6,757 nt of DNA from an uncultured Nitrospinaceae bacterium. Lineage in GTDB: Bacteria > Nitrospinota > Nitrospinia > Nitrospinales > VA-1. Made by a program: the position numbers and the translations under genes. The DNA lies in the NCBI GenBank assembly GCA_905182935.1, contig CAJJDL010000263.1, positions 1-6,757 on the forward strand, written 5' to 3'. This document shows positions 1 through 5,504 of the stretch, piece after piece. Below the pieces are notes generated by a model. It was not told the origin of the DNA, searched no databases, and worked only from the letters and a program-made list of their open reading frames with translations. How positions within the stretch are numbered: position 1 is the stretch's first letter; each line of letters starts with the position of its first letter.

Positions 1-481
1 AGGTTCGGCATTCCTCGCATGGCTGGTCGTGAAGGGGGGTAGTTTGCCCGAGGCTTCAAACCAGCTAATCCTCAAGGTATCTGCCATGAAGATGGCTCTG
101 GATCCTCTAGAAGCCTTTATAAGAGGAGTCCTGTGTAACTGGTTGGTTTGTCTTGCAGTTTGGATCAGCCTCCGGGCCAAGGAGGAAACCGCCCGGCTGA
201 TAATGATTTTCTGGTGTCTGTTTGCTTTTATTGGTAGTGGATTCGAGCACAGTATTGCGAACCAGACTTTGTTGAGTATGGCGATGTTTCTACCGCACGG
301 ACCTGAAATTTCCATAGCCGGGTTTGCACATAACCAACTTTTCGTGGCGCTTGGAAATCTAGTGGGTGGAGGGGCTTTTGTGGGCGCAGTGTACTGGTTT
401 GCCAGCCCGAGTTTGAGCGAGGAAAAGAGCGTCACCGACAGTATGTCTACGACCAACTGGAAAGGGGAAGAAAAAGATTAA
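1..481 (+). CDS. Formate/nitrite transporter (FNT) family protein, C-terminal part
   Basis: Inner-membrane channel of the FocA/NirC/FNT family, which as a pentamer passes small monovalent anions such as formate, nitrite or hydrosulfide. The reading frame is open at the left edge (first full codon at base 2), so about 159 C-terminal residues are present; family members are usually about 260-285 residues. The sequence aligns by eye with E. coli FocA. The conserved pore lysine lies in AMKMALDPLEAFIRG (Lys codon 89-91), followed by the RGVLCNWLVCLAVW helix. The central pore histidine lies in GFEHSIAN (His codon 248-250), and a late LGNLVGGG motif follows. The last ~25 residues are a hydrophilic cytoplasmic tail. 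By eye the GC content is higher than in the genes to the right. The GTG at 29 is internal, not a start. Substrate cannot be assigned from this part. A strong terminator follows, so this is the last gene of its transcript. Confidence 0.93.
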   Translation, partial: GSAFLAWLVVKGGSLPEASNQLILKVSAMKMALDPLEAFIRGVLCNWLVCLAVWISLRAKEETARLIMIFWCLFAFIGSGFEHSIANQTLLSMAMFLPHGPEISIAGFAHNQLFVALGNLVGGGAFVGAVYWFASPSLSEEKSVTDSMSTTNWKGEEKD

Positions 482-533
482 TTGAAGGTGATGGAGCCTT
501 TTTGGGTTCTTGGGTGGTACGTTCAAGAAAGTT

Positions 534-582
534 AGCTTGAGTCTAAAGGGCTATCAATAGCCCCTTAGACGCAAGCTTTTAT
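534..582 (+). terminator. Intrinsic terminator after the FNT gene
   Basis: A long hairpin begins 53 bases after the FNT stop. The arms at 541-554 and 557-570 pair over 14 bases with one mismatch (GTCTAAAGGGCTAT against ATAGCCCCTTAGAC). The stem extends outward, past an A/G mismatch, by AGCTTG (534-539) with CAAGCT (572-577). The tail is TTTTATT. The length, the tight loop and the T-rich tail make this a confident Rho-independent terminator for the + strand transcript. The opposite orientation lacks an equally good T tail. Confidence 0.85.
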
Positions 583-908
583 TCTAGTACCTACCTTTAA
601 TAAATATAAAGTCTTCTCGTTGTTAGCGGCATTCCTACTCTAGTTTACTTGCTAAGTTTTACTGCCGGTCTATAAGGTTTCTCTTCTGGTATTACCTTAG
701 GTCACTCGTAATCTCTAGCCTGAGTATCTAAGTAAAAAAAATTACCCCTTAGGCTGTAGTCCACTTTTTTATTTCCGAGTATGAGGTCCAGAATAGGTCC
801 AGTTTTAGCGATATTTATGTCTATAAGTTCATCTGAGGCCGTAGCCCTTTTTTGTTGTTGCTAGCACCGGGGGGGGGCTAGCATTTATAGCTGTGAATAA
901 AAGTCAAA
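583..908. other. Gene-free stretch with repeats and small hairpins
   Basis: No ORF with a plausible start, Shine-Dalgarno or recognisable protein is visible on either strand. I found no tRNA, tmRNA or other known RNA by eye. What it holds: AGGTCCAG twice at an 11-base step (784-791, 795-802); GTCTATAAG twice (668-676, 819-827); CCCCTTAG (745-752), repeating part of the upstream terminator (561-568). One hairpin pairs TAAGGT (673-678) with ACCTTA (694-699). A second pairs AGCCTGAG (717-724) with CTTAGGCT (748-755) and GTAA with TTAC inside it; T6 follows about ten bases later (765-770), so it could act as a weak + strand terminator. A third T-run lies at about 848-853. It may be decayed sequence or a small RNA; nothing here decides between them. 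Confidence 0.5.
859..883. repeat. Inverted repeat enclosing a nine-G tract
   Basis: TGCTAGC (859-865) and GCTAGCA (877-883) are perfect 7-base inverted arms. The bases between them are ACC followed by G residues; the G-run is nine long (869-877), its last G belonging to the right arm. It lies 26 bases beyond the stop of the minus-strand gene at 909. There it could form a hairpin at the 3' end of that transcript, but the following bases on the minus strand are A-rich, not T-rich, so it is not a standard intrinsic terminator. Confidence 0.6.
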
Positions 909-1151
909 TCACTTCAATTCATGGTCATGGTCTTTTAAGAACTCTCTAATTTTATCTGTGGCATCTAAAAGCATGAGCCACTGACTTTTATATAGAGTTA
1001 CGGGAAAACGTCCGAGACCATACATAGACATCCCGCCTTTTTGCCCAACTTTAAACGAGATATTATCTGATTTCGTTTGTTTTAATGTTTCATTTTCTGC
1101 CCGGAGGCGTTCTAACTCTTTTTTCATTTCATCATCGCTATCCGAAGCCAT
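909..1151 (-). CDS. Small conserved protein of unknown function (80 aa)
   Basis: Function unknown. The N-terminal third (residues about 7-27) is highly charged with leucine spacing typical of a short coiled coil (MKKELERLRAENETLK). The C-terminal part is a compact domain with the striking run KGGMSMYGLGRFPVTLY (residues 38-54), then QWLMLLDATDKIREFL. I recognise the pattern 'KG-S-YGLGRFPVTLYK-QW--LL' as that of a widespread uncharacterised small bacterial protein; no enzymatic motif is apparent. There is no signal peptide or membrane segment, so it is probably cytosolic. The ATG at 1149-1151 is supported by a good Shine-Dalgarno (GAGAGGA, 8 bases upstream). The gene is transcribed away from the zinc-ribbon-like ORF at 1316. 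The AT-rich gap 1152-1315 must hold its promoter; no single -35/-10 pair stands out on this strand. Confidence 0.88.
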   Translation of the reverse strand: MASDSDDEMKKELERLRAENETLKQTKSDNISFKVGQKGGMSMYGLGRFPVTLYKSQWLMLLDATDKIREFLKDHDHELK

Positions 1152-1315
1152 TAGGTTAATCCTCTCAACTGTTTATTGGTTTAAGTAATTATTGCTATAA
1201 AATATAATACACTCTATTCGATATCTTTCTATACACAGTTCGTTTTGAATGGTGCCTTAATTAGCAACCCTTGTAAATTCAGGTTATTAATCTAAAAGAA
1301 TAAGGACAAAAGATA

Positions 1316-1444
1316 ATGTCAAACCAACAGTGCCCAGAATGTAAATCCGAAAACGTGATACCTGTTCATTGGAATGGGTTTGAAAAGTCACCTTTTTTTA
1401 CTTATATCTCCTTTAATGTTTTGACATTAGTTCAACTGAATTAG
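1316..1444 (+). CDS. Possible small zinc-ribbon ORF or truncated gene remnant (42 aa)
   Basis: A 42-codon ORF begins [19 protein letters not shown] and ends in a hydrophobic run. The CPEC knuckle (residues 6-9) resembles the first half of a zinc ribbon, but the second Cys pair needed for metal binding is absent. A clear Shine-Dalgarno (AAGGA, about ten bases before the ATG) supports initiation, and a perfect TATAAT (1203-1208) lies about 110 bases upstream, without a convincing -35 at standard spacing. Only the first ~32 codons lie outside the neighbouring gene; the last ten or so run antisense to the end of sulP (overlap 1413-1444). The likeliest reading is a real zinc-ribbon gene start whose 3' part was lost when the sulP end came to lie here. 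A genuine tiny protein is possible, and so is chance. Confidence 0.35.
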   Translation: MSNQQCPECKSENVIPVHWNGFEKSPFFTYISFNVLTLVQLN

Positions 1445-2903
1445 GTTTGTCATACACTGCTAGACGTTCAATAATCGTGGCGCTCGCATCATTTATTCCA
1501 AGTAGGTGAACAGCCGTTCCTTCACGGCGAAATTTCATGACAACTTTATCCAATGCACCGACTGCGGACAAGTCCCAGAAATGGGCTACGCTAACATCAA
1601 TGGTGACATTTGGAACAACTTCCTTGAAATCGAAGGAATCAGAAAATCTGTTTGCCGAAGCAAAAAAAACCTGTCCATAAACTTTGTAGGTGCGCTTATC
1701 GGGATCTTTAGATAACTTAGATTCGATTTTTAGAAATCGCGATATTCTGCGAGCGAAGAGAAATGATTGCGTCAAAACCCCAACAAAGACACCTATAGCC
1801 AAATCATGGGTACTCACAACGACTATTACGGTCGTTATCATAACAAGGCTGGAAGTTTTTGGGTGTGTTCTCAGATTTTTAAAAGATGACCAATTGAATG
1901 TTTCTATAGCAACCATTATCATGACGGCAACGAGGGCGGCCATAGGAATTTGTCTTACCCAATCTCCAAGAACCAAAAGTAAGAATAAAAGAAACAGACC
2001 CGCAAAAAGTGTCGACAGGCGCCCACGGCCCCCTGACTTGATATTAATAACAGATTGCCCAATCATTGCGCAGCCTGCCATACCTCCAAAAAATCCAGTC
2101 ACAACATTGGCAAACCCTTGTCCTATGCATTCACGGTTTTTATTACTGGGAGTATCTGTCATGTCATCGAGAATGGTTGCTGTCATAAGTGATTCCAACA
2201 GACCAATAAACATGAGTGTCAGGGAATATGGGAAAATAACCGACAGTGCGTCAAGAGTGAGTGGTATATTTGGGAACAGAAAAACTGGTAACGTGGAGGG
2301 AAGCTCTCCCATATCTCCTACTGTGCGTAAATCTACTCCAAAATAAATAGTGACTGCGGTAATAGTAATGATGCTGATCAGCGGAGATGGAAAAACTTTT
2401 GTAAAACGCGGTAAGATATAAATGATTGCTAGCCCAAGGACGACCATGCCATACATCTGAATTCCTGCCTCTTTGAACTCGGGAAGTTGTGCTAGAAATA
2501 TTAGAATGGCTAGAGCATTTACAAATCCTGTTACGACTGAGCGTGACACAAATCGCATCAGAGAACCTAGTCTTAAAAAACCCGCAATGACTTGTAAAAC
2601 ACCTGTAAGGATGGTTGCCGCAAGAAGGTATTCAAGCCCGTGTTCTTTTACAAGCGTGATCATGACAAGTGCCATAGCACCCGTTGCGGCTGAAATCATG
2701 CCGGGACGTCCCCCGACAAAAGCAATGACAATGGTCATACAAAATGAAGCATACAAACCAACTTTAGGATCAACACCGGCAATGATCGAGAAAGCGATTG
2801 CCTCAGGAATAAGAGCCAGCGCGACAACCATGCCTGCAAGAACGTCATTGCGTATATTACTAAGCCAGTTGATTTTTATATTTGAGAGTAATGAATAGAG
2901 CAT
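1413..2903 (-). CDS. SulP family inorganic anion permease with STAS domain
   Basis: Inner-membrane SulP/SLC26 transporter, full length (496 aa from this ATG). Members move sulfate, bicarbonate or related anions by proton or sodium symport or by exchange. The membrane domain spans about residues 15-395. It opens with the family signature [20 protein letters not shown] and contains the conserved helix LIGLLES-like stretch, then [29 protein letters not shown] and [10 protein letters not shown] (about 257-299). The C-terminal cytoplasmic STAS domain (about 405-490) carries [13 protein letters not shown]. The [16 protein letters not shown] form is, as I recall it, typical of the Bacillus YbaR/YvdB-like branch; substrate is not assignable. 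A TTG lies directly before the ATG (2904-2906) and could serve as start; an in-frame stop occurs 12 bases upstream of the ATG's TTG, so no longer start exists. No Shine-Dalgarno is visible. Long antisense frames inside it are shadows. Confidence 0.95.
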   Translation of the reverse strand: MLYSLLSNIKINWLSNIRNDVLAGMVVALALIPEAIAFSIIAGVDPKVGLYASFCMTIVIAFVGGRPGMISAATGAMALVMITLVKEHGLEYLLAATILTGVLQVIAGFLRLGSLMRFVSRSVVTGFVNALAILIFLAQLPEFKEAGIQMYGMVVLGLAIIYILPRFTKVFPSPLISIITITAVTIYFGVDLRTVGDMGELPSTLPVFLFPNIPLTLDALSVIFPYSLTLMFIGLLESLMTATILDDMTDTPSNKNRECIGQGFANVVTGFFGGMAGCAMIGQSVINIKSGGRGRLSTLFAGLFLLFLLLVLGDWVRQIPMAALVAVMIMVAIETFNWSSFKNLRTHPKTSSLVMITTVIVVVSTHDLAIGVFVGVLTQSFLFARRISRFLKIESKLSKDPDKRTYKVYGQVFFASANRFSDSFDFKEVVPNVTIDVSVAHFWDLSAVGALDKVVMKFRREGTAVHLLGINDASATIIERLAVYDKPNSVELMSKH

Positions 2904-2914
2904 CAATAAGTTTG

Positions 2915-2943
2915 GTTAAATTTAAGAGTAAAGGATTTATCAA
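2915..2943 (-). promoter_or_regulatory. Candidate sigma-70 promoter of sulP, close to the start codon
   Basis: On the minus strand TTGATA (2938-2943; five of six consensus bases) stands 17 bases before TTTAAC (2915-2920; four of six). The predicted transcript start would be near 2908, about five bases before the sulP ATG. With no Shine-Dalgarno in the way, this would give a practically leaderless mRNA. The -35 box overlaps the T tail of the preceding terminator. The -10 is poor, so this is a prediction from pattern only. Confidence 0.3.
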
Positions 2944-2972
2944 AAAGCGAAGAATTTCTACAGACCTTCGCT
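2941..2972 (-). terminator. Intrinsic terminator between csp and sulP
   Basis: On the minus strand AGCGAAG (2966-2972) pairs perfectly with CTTCGCT (2946-2952) across a 13-base loop. The right arm runs straight into TTTTG. It lies 155 bases after the cold-shock gene's stop and about 38 bases before the sulP ATG. It would end transcripts arriving from the cold-shock gene and insulate sulP, or act as an attenuator if sulP is transcribed from further upstream. The seven-base stem and large loop make it moderate in strength. Confidence 0.5.
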
Positions 2973-3127
2973 ATCATATTAAGTTGTAATAGCAGAGACT
3001 CGGAACTATGTTCTTAACTGGAGTACAGAAAAAAACAAGACCAAAAGACCGTATCTTTTTATGCGATTTAAAGCCTTATAAGGACTCTAGAAGAATTAAA
3101 GCTCTGCTTGATGCTATTTGATGAATT

Positions 3128-3328
3128 TTATTTGGGAGTTACTCGAGTGGCACATGGGCCTTTTTGACCTTCACCCTCTTCATATTCGACTGACTGGCCT
3201 TCTACAAGGGTCTTAAAACCGTCTCCTTGAATTTCAGAGAAATGCACAAAGAGGTCTTTGCCATTTTCAGATTGAATGAAGCCGTAACCTTTACCTTCGT
3301 TAAACCATTTTACTGTTCCTAGTGCCAT
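3128..3328 (-). CDS. CspA-type cold-shock protein (66 aa)
   Basis: Single cold-shock (OB-fold) domain that binds single-stranded RNA/DNA and melts RNA structure, in the cytoplasm. The N-terminus [19 protein letters not shown] includes the RNP1 motif KGYGFIQ (residues 13-19); RNP2 is DLFVHF (25-30), followed by the family pattern [11 protein letters not shown] and a final [11 protein letters not shown]. Length 66 matches the family. The frame is open upstream to 3478, but the ATG at 3326-3328 is the right start. It gives the canonical N-terminus and has AGGAG (3339-3343) ten bases before it, and the upstream translation is unrelated to the family. A long leader with a strong hairpin (3353-3390) and a candidate promoter at 3557-3585 fits the long regulated leaders known for cspA genes. 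The residue Cys59 in place of the more usual small or polar residue is a minor oddity. Confidence 0.97.
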   Translation of the reverse strand: MALGTVKWFNEGKGYGFIQSENGKDLFVHFSEIQGDGFKTLVEGQSVEYEEGEGQKGPCATRVTPK

Positions 3329-3352
3329 GAAAAACAATCTCCTGTGGTATTC

Positions 3353-3390
3353 GGAAAACGTTCTTCCAGAAAATCTGGGCGACGTTTTCC
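3353..3390 (-). promoter_or_regulatory. Strong hairpin in the cold-shock gene leader
   Basis: In the leader, nine bases before the Shine-Dalgarno, GGAAAACGT and ACGTTTTCC (3353-3361 and 3382-3390) pair perfectly. Inside them CCAGA (3366-3370) pairs with TCTGG (3374-3378) around an AAA loop, with a few wobble or unpaired bases between the two stems. The whole element is 38 bases. Placed just upstream of AGGAG, it is positioned like the temperature-responsive leader structures known for cspA. No T tract follows on the minus strand, so it is not a terminator there. Confidence 0.6.
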
Positions 3391-3521
3391 CTAAATTTAA
3401 ATGGGGTTGGATTGATGCAAGAACTTTTAGCGAACCACTTGGAAGAAAAACAAAAAGCTCCTTGTTCTTAGAGACCAAGGTGTTTTATATATTTTTTCGA
3501 GGCGAGAAACTATAAAGAAAT

Positions 3522-3541
3522 AACTTACAATAAACTTACAA
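3522..3541. repeat. Nine-base direct repeat at an 11-base step
   Basis: AACTTACAA occurs at 3522-3530 and again at 3533-3541. The 11-base period is about one helical turn, as expected for a protein contacting one face of DNA. It lies just downstream of the candidate cold-shock promoter's predicted start point (near 3550), so it would be in the early leader. It could be an operator or an RNA element; chance in AT-rich DNA is possible. Confidence 0.45.
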
Positions 3542-3556
3542 CCTGAATTAAAACAG

Positions 3557-3585
3557 ATAGTAGCATAAATATCAGATATAGACAA
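3557..3585 (-). promoter_or_regulatory. Candidate extended -10 promoter for the cold-shock gene
   Basis: On the minus strand TTGTCT (3580-3585) is followed after exactly 17 bases by TACTAT (3557-3562), preceded by TGC, which makes an extended -10. Each hexamer matches consensus at four positions. Transcription would begin near 3550 and give a leader of about 220 bases before the cold-shock ATG, comparable to the long leaders known for cspA-type genes. It lies 49 bases past the stop of the gene at 3634. Confidence 0.35.
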
Positions 3586-3633
3586 ATTCTATTTTTTTGA
3601 TTTTCAGAATATCGCTTTGGGCCCAGGGGTCTA

Positions 3634-4485
3634 TCAATCGTCCTTAAGACTCTTGCAAGCTTTAAGTTCCCACCAACTAATTATGGCTAAAAAAAGAGCA
3701 AGGCCGGAGGTCAGGATTAATGTAGGGTGCCAAGACGTTCTAACAGCCCAGAGAAGGAGGGCTACCCAGAGAACCATACCCAAAATCATGGTATTTCTGG
3801 AAAACTTCTGAAAATATTTCCTTTGAATTTTGATGCCACTAATTTTTAATATCCTTGATATAAGCCATCCCACCAATAGTGCCAAAAGTTGCAAAAATAA
3901 AATATACCCCCACCCAAGGGGAGAAAGTATAAAACTAATGGGCAGCTCTTCAAAAAAATTTTTCTTTAATTTAGGAATAAGTAAAATTGCATTTAGACTC
4001 TCTATCCCATCAAAAGCCTCAATTTCTCCGGTGGCTAAAACATACCTGATATTTTTTTCTCTGCTTTGCACAATAATTTTATATTTTCCTGCGTCAGCGC
4101 GTATTTTAAATTCAGGGCCCTGCCAATACATGCTCTGGCCGAATGGTTCAAAAAATTTCTTCCAATCCTCTTTGCTCGGTCTAAGGCTTCCTAATACCTG
4201 ATCACCCTTGAAAATTTTAACCGTCACATTTTTTCCTGGCCCTTCTATAAAAGGAACTAAAACGTTCACATATAAATCAATGGCAGAACTTGTGCTAATC
4301 GTATAAGTGTGCGGTTTTCCAGAAAGCTTGCCATAGTAGGCCTTGGATATTTCTGGTTTAGTGATATTAATTTTTTCAGTTTCAACTATTCTAGGTTGAT
4401 GGGCTAAAACTGCTAAAGGCCAGCTGACCAAAGTTAAAAAGAAAAATAAAATTACAACTCGCAAGTTATTTATGATCTTATCCAA
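3634..4485 (-). CDS. Exported membrane-anchored protein of unknown function (283 aa)
   Basis: I do not recognise a named family. Residues 1-28 form a Sec signal peptide (basic start, hydrophobic core about 9-25, likely cut after VLA at 28). Residues about 29-185 are an extracytoplasmic domain rich in beta-type segments. It contains PEISKAYYGKLSGKPHTYTI, LYVNVLVPFIEG and GKYKIIVQS, which suggest a jelly-roll or Ig-like sandwich that meets a membrane. Three C-terminal membrane helices follow (about 192-213, 231-250, 253-271), ending in a short lysine-rich tail. No catalytic motif or cysteine pair is evident. The start is TTG (4483-4485) with GGTGAG five bases upstream; an in-frame TGA just before excludes a longer start, and the ATG at 4496-4498 is out of frame. 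A perfect minus-strand TATAAT (4531-4536) lies about 46 bases upstream but without a good -35. It follows another exported unknown at 138 bases' distance. Confidence 0.85.
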   Translation of the reverse strand: MDKIINNLRVVILFFFLTLVSWPLAVLAHQPRIVETEKINITKPEISKAYYGKLSGKPHTYTISTSSAIDLYVNVLVPFIEGPGKNVTVKIFKGDQVLGSLRPSKEDWKKFFEPFGQSMYWQGPEFKIRADAGKYKIIVQSREKNIRYVLATGEIEAFDGIESLNAILLIPKLKKNFFEELPISFILSPLGWGYILFLQLLALLVGWLISRILKISGIKIQRKYFQKFSRNTMILGMVLWVALLLWAVRTSWHPTLILTSGLALFLAIISWWELKACKSLKDD

Positions 4486-4623
4486 TTTTACTCACCATTA
4501 GAATAATATTGCCAGACGTGAATATTCGCCATTATAGGCCCTTTATATTTTGTTATTATTATCTGATGAGCAGTTCGTTTTTTTATGTATGACACGCCTG
4601 TAATTTTAGAACGTACTCTTTTT

Positions 4624-5298
4624 TTACATAGCGTCTGAATCACCAGTTATGTATCGCGAATGTGGGATCTCTGCGGTTTCTTTGTCGGCTATTATTAGGT
4701 AGGGATTGGTCTCGAGAAATTTTTCTATGTCACTGATAAGAACTTTTGCTTCAACCATAATTTTTTCAGACTCAACCGCACCGATTTTTTTGGATAACTC
4801 CACGAAACGATTGGCAAAGAGTTGGGATTCCGTAACCGTTTTAGATATCTGATCAAATTCCAGTTTACGATTGAGGTTGCTTTCCGCAAACCTGGCGTAT
4901 GCGATTAGTTTTTTCGCCTCCTCCATGAAGTGTCCTAGATTTAAAAGGTATTCCATGACCGCTTTTTCTCCCTTGGCTTTGAGTTGAGGTGAAAGTATCT
5001 GCGCAATTTCCTCTAAGGGAACCCCGTTTTTTGTCGAACACAAGTATTTTAAGCGGACAATCAGGACGGTGATTTTGGAATCTAGCTTGAGAGTTATTGT
5101 GGCATGATTACGAACTTGATAGTTTTTATCGAACATTCCCCAAATACCGCCTTGGCCTTTGATTTGTTCCACCTTACTTTCTAGAGGATGAAGTAAAACA
5201 TTGCAAGACGGGGTATCTGCTGCAATTACCTCACTCGATGAAATTAAAATAAAAAAAAGAAACTGTATGGAAATATAGGAAGGATTAAGAGCTTTCAT
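4624..5298 (-). CDS. Exported helical protein of unknown function (224 aa)
   Basis: I do not recognise a named family. A signal peptide covers about residues 1-27 (hydrophobic core 10-22, cleavage near VIAA/DTP), so the product is periplasmic or secreted. The mature part begins with Cys32 and a predicted strand region, then YLCSTKNGVPLEEIA (Cys87). After this come long amphipathic helices from about 93 to 200 (LNLGHFMEEAKKLIAYARF, then ETV-type heptads). The two cysteines could form a disulfide. A short hydrophilic tail ends the protein. There is no transmembrane segment besides the signal, and no lipobox. The ATG at 5296-5298 gives a sensible signal peptide, but no strong Shine-Dalgarno precedes it. 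It is upstream of, and co-directional with, the membrane-anchored unknown at 3634-4485, so a joint envelope role is possible but unproven. No clear terminator separates them. It is divergent from the oxidoreductase gene at 5505. Confidence 0.85.
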   Translation of the reverse strand: MKALNPSYISIQFLFFILISSSEVIAADTPSCNVLLHPLESKVEQIKGQGGIWGMFDKNYQVRNHATITLKLDSKITVLIVRLKYLCSTKNGVPLEEIAQILSPQLKAKGEKAVMEYLLNLGHFMEEAKKLIAYARFAESNLNRKLEFDQISKTVTESQLFANRFVELSKKIGAVESEKIMVEAKVLISDIEKFLETNPYLIIADKETAEIPHSRYITGDSDAM

Positions 5299-5504
5299 TA
5301 TTCTAGTAGGTAATAATTAATAACTTACGGCTATATTAGCTGAAAAATTAAAATATAAAACATAAAACTTTTTAGATCTAGGGGAGTTTGAATTTAGGGA
5401 TGTGGTTGTCTAAAAGTGTAGTATTCTCTTTCTCCTCACAAAGTATACAAAAAAAACCAGTCGTACGTTGAATAACAAATAAGAATACTTGGGAGAATTT
5501 AGTA

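Noticed and set aside
859..883. Terminator for the small minus-strand gene at 909
   Set aside because: The inverted repeat is present, but the minus-strand continuation is A-rich rather than T-rich.
1176..1208. Promoter with TTGGTT and TATAAT on the + strand
   Set aside because: The TATAAT is perfect but the spacing to TTGGTT is 21 bases, outside the usual range; only the -10 is noted.
1506..2898. Three long + strand open frames (1506-1715, 1690-2346, 2473-2898)
   Set aside because: All lie antisense within the clear SulP gene; their translations show no family resemblance and the coding signal is on the other strand.
3026..3060. Minus-strand terminator made of AAAAGA/TCTTTT and a T7 run
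   Set aside because: The stem is only six AT-rich pairs and the T-run starts several bases after it; too weak to call.
3329..3478. N-terminal extension of the cold-shock frame up to 3478
   Set aside because: The extra residues do not belong to the family, the leader hairpin lies inside this stretch, and AGGAG marks the internal ATG at 3328.
3327..3515. + strand frame over the cold-shock leader
   Set aside because: Antisense to a recognisable leader with hairpin; no Shine-Dalgarno and no recognisable protein.
3617..4201. + strand frames 3617-3811 and 3830-4201
   Set aside because: Antisense shadows of the exported 283-residue protein, which has a coherent signal peptide and membrane helices.
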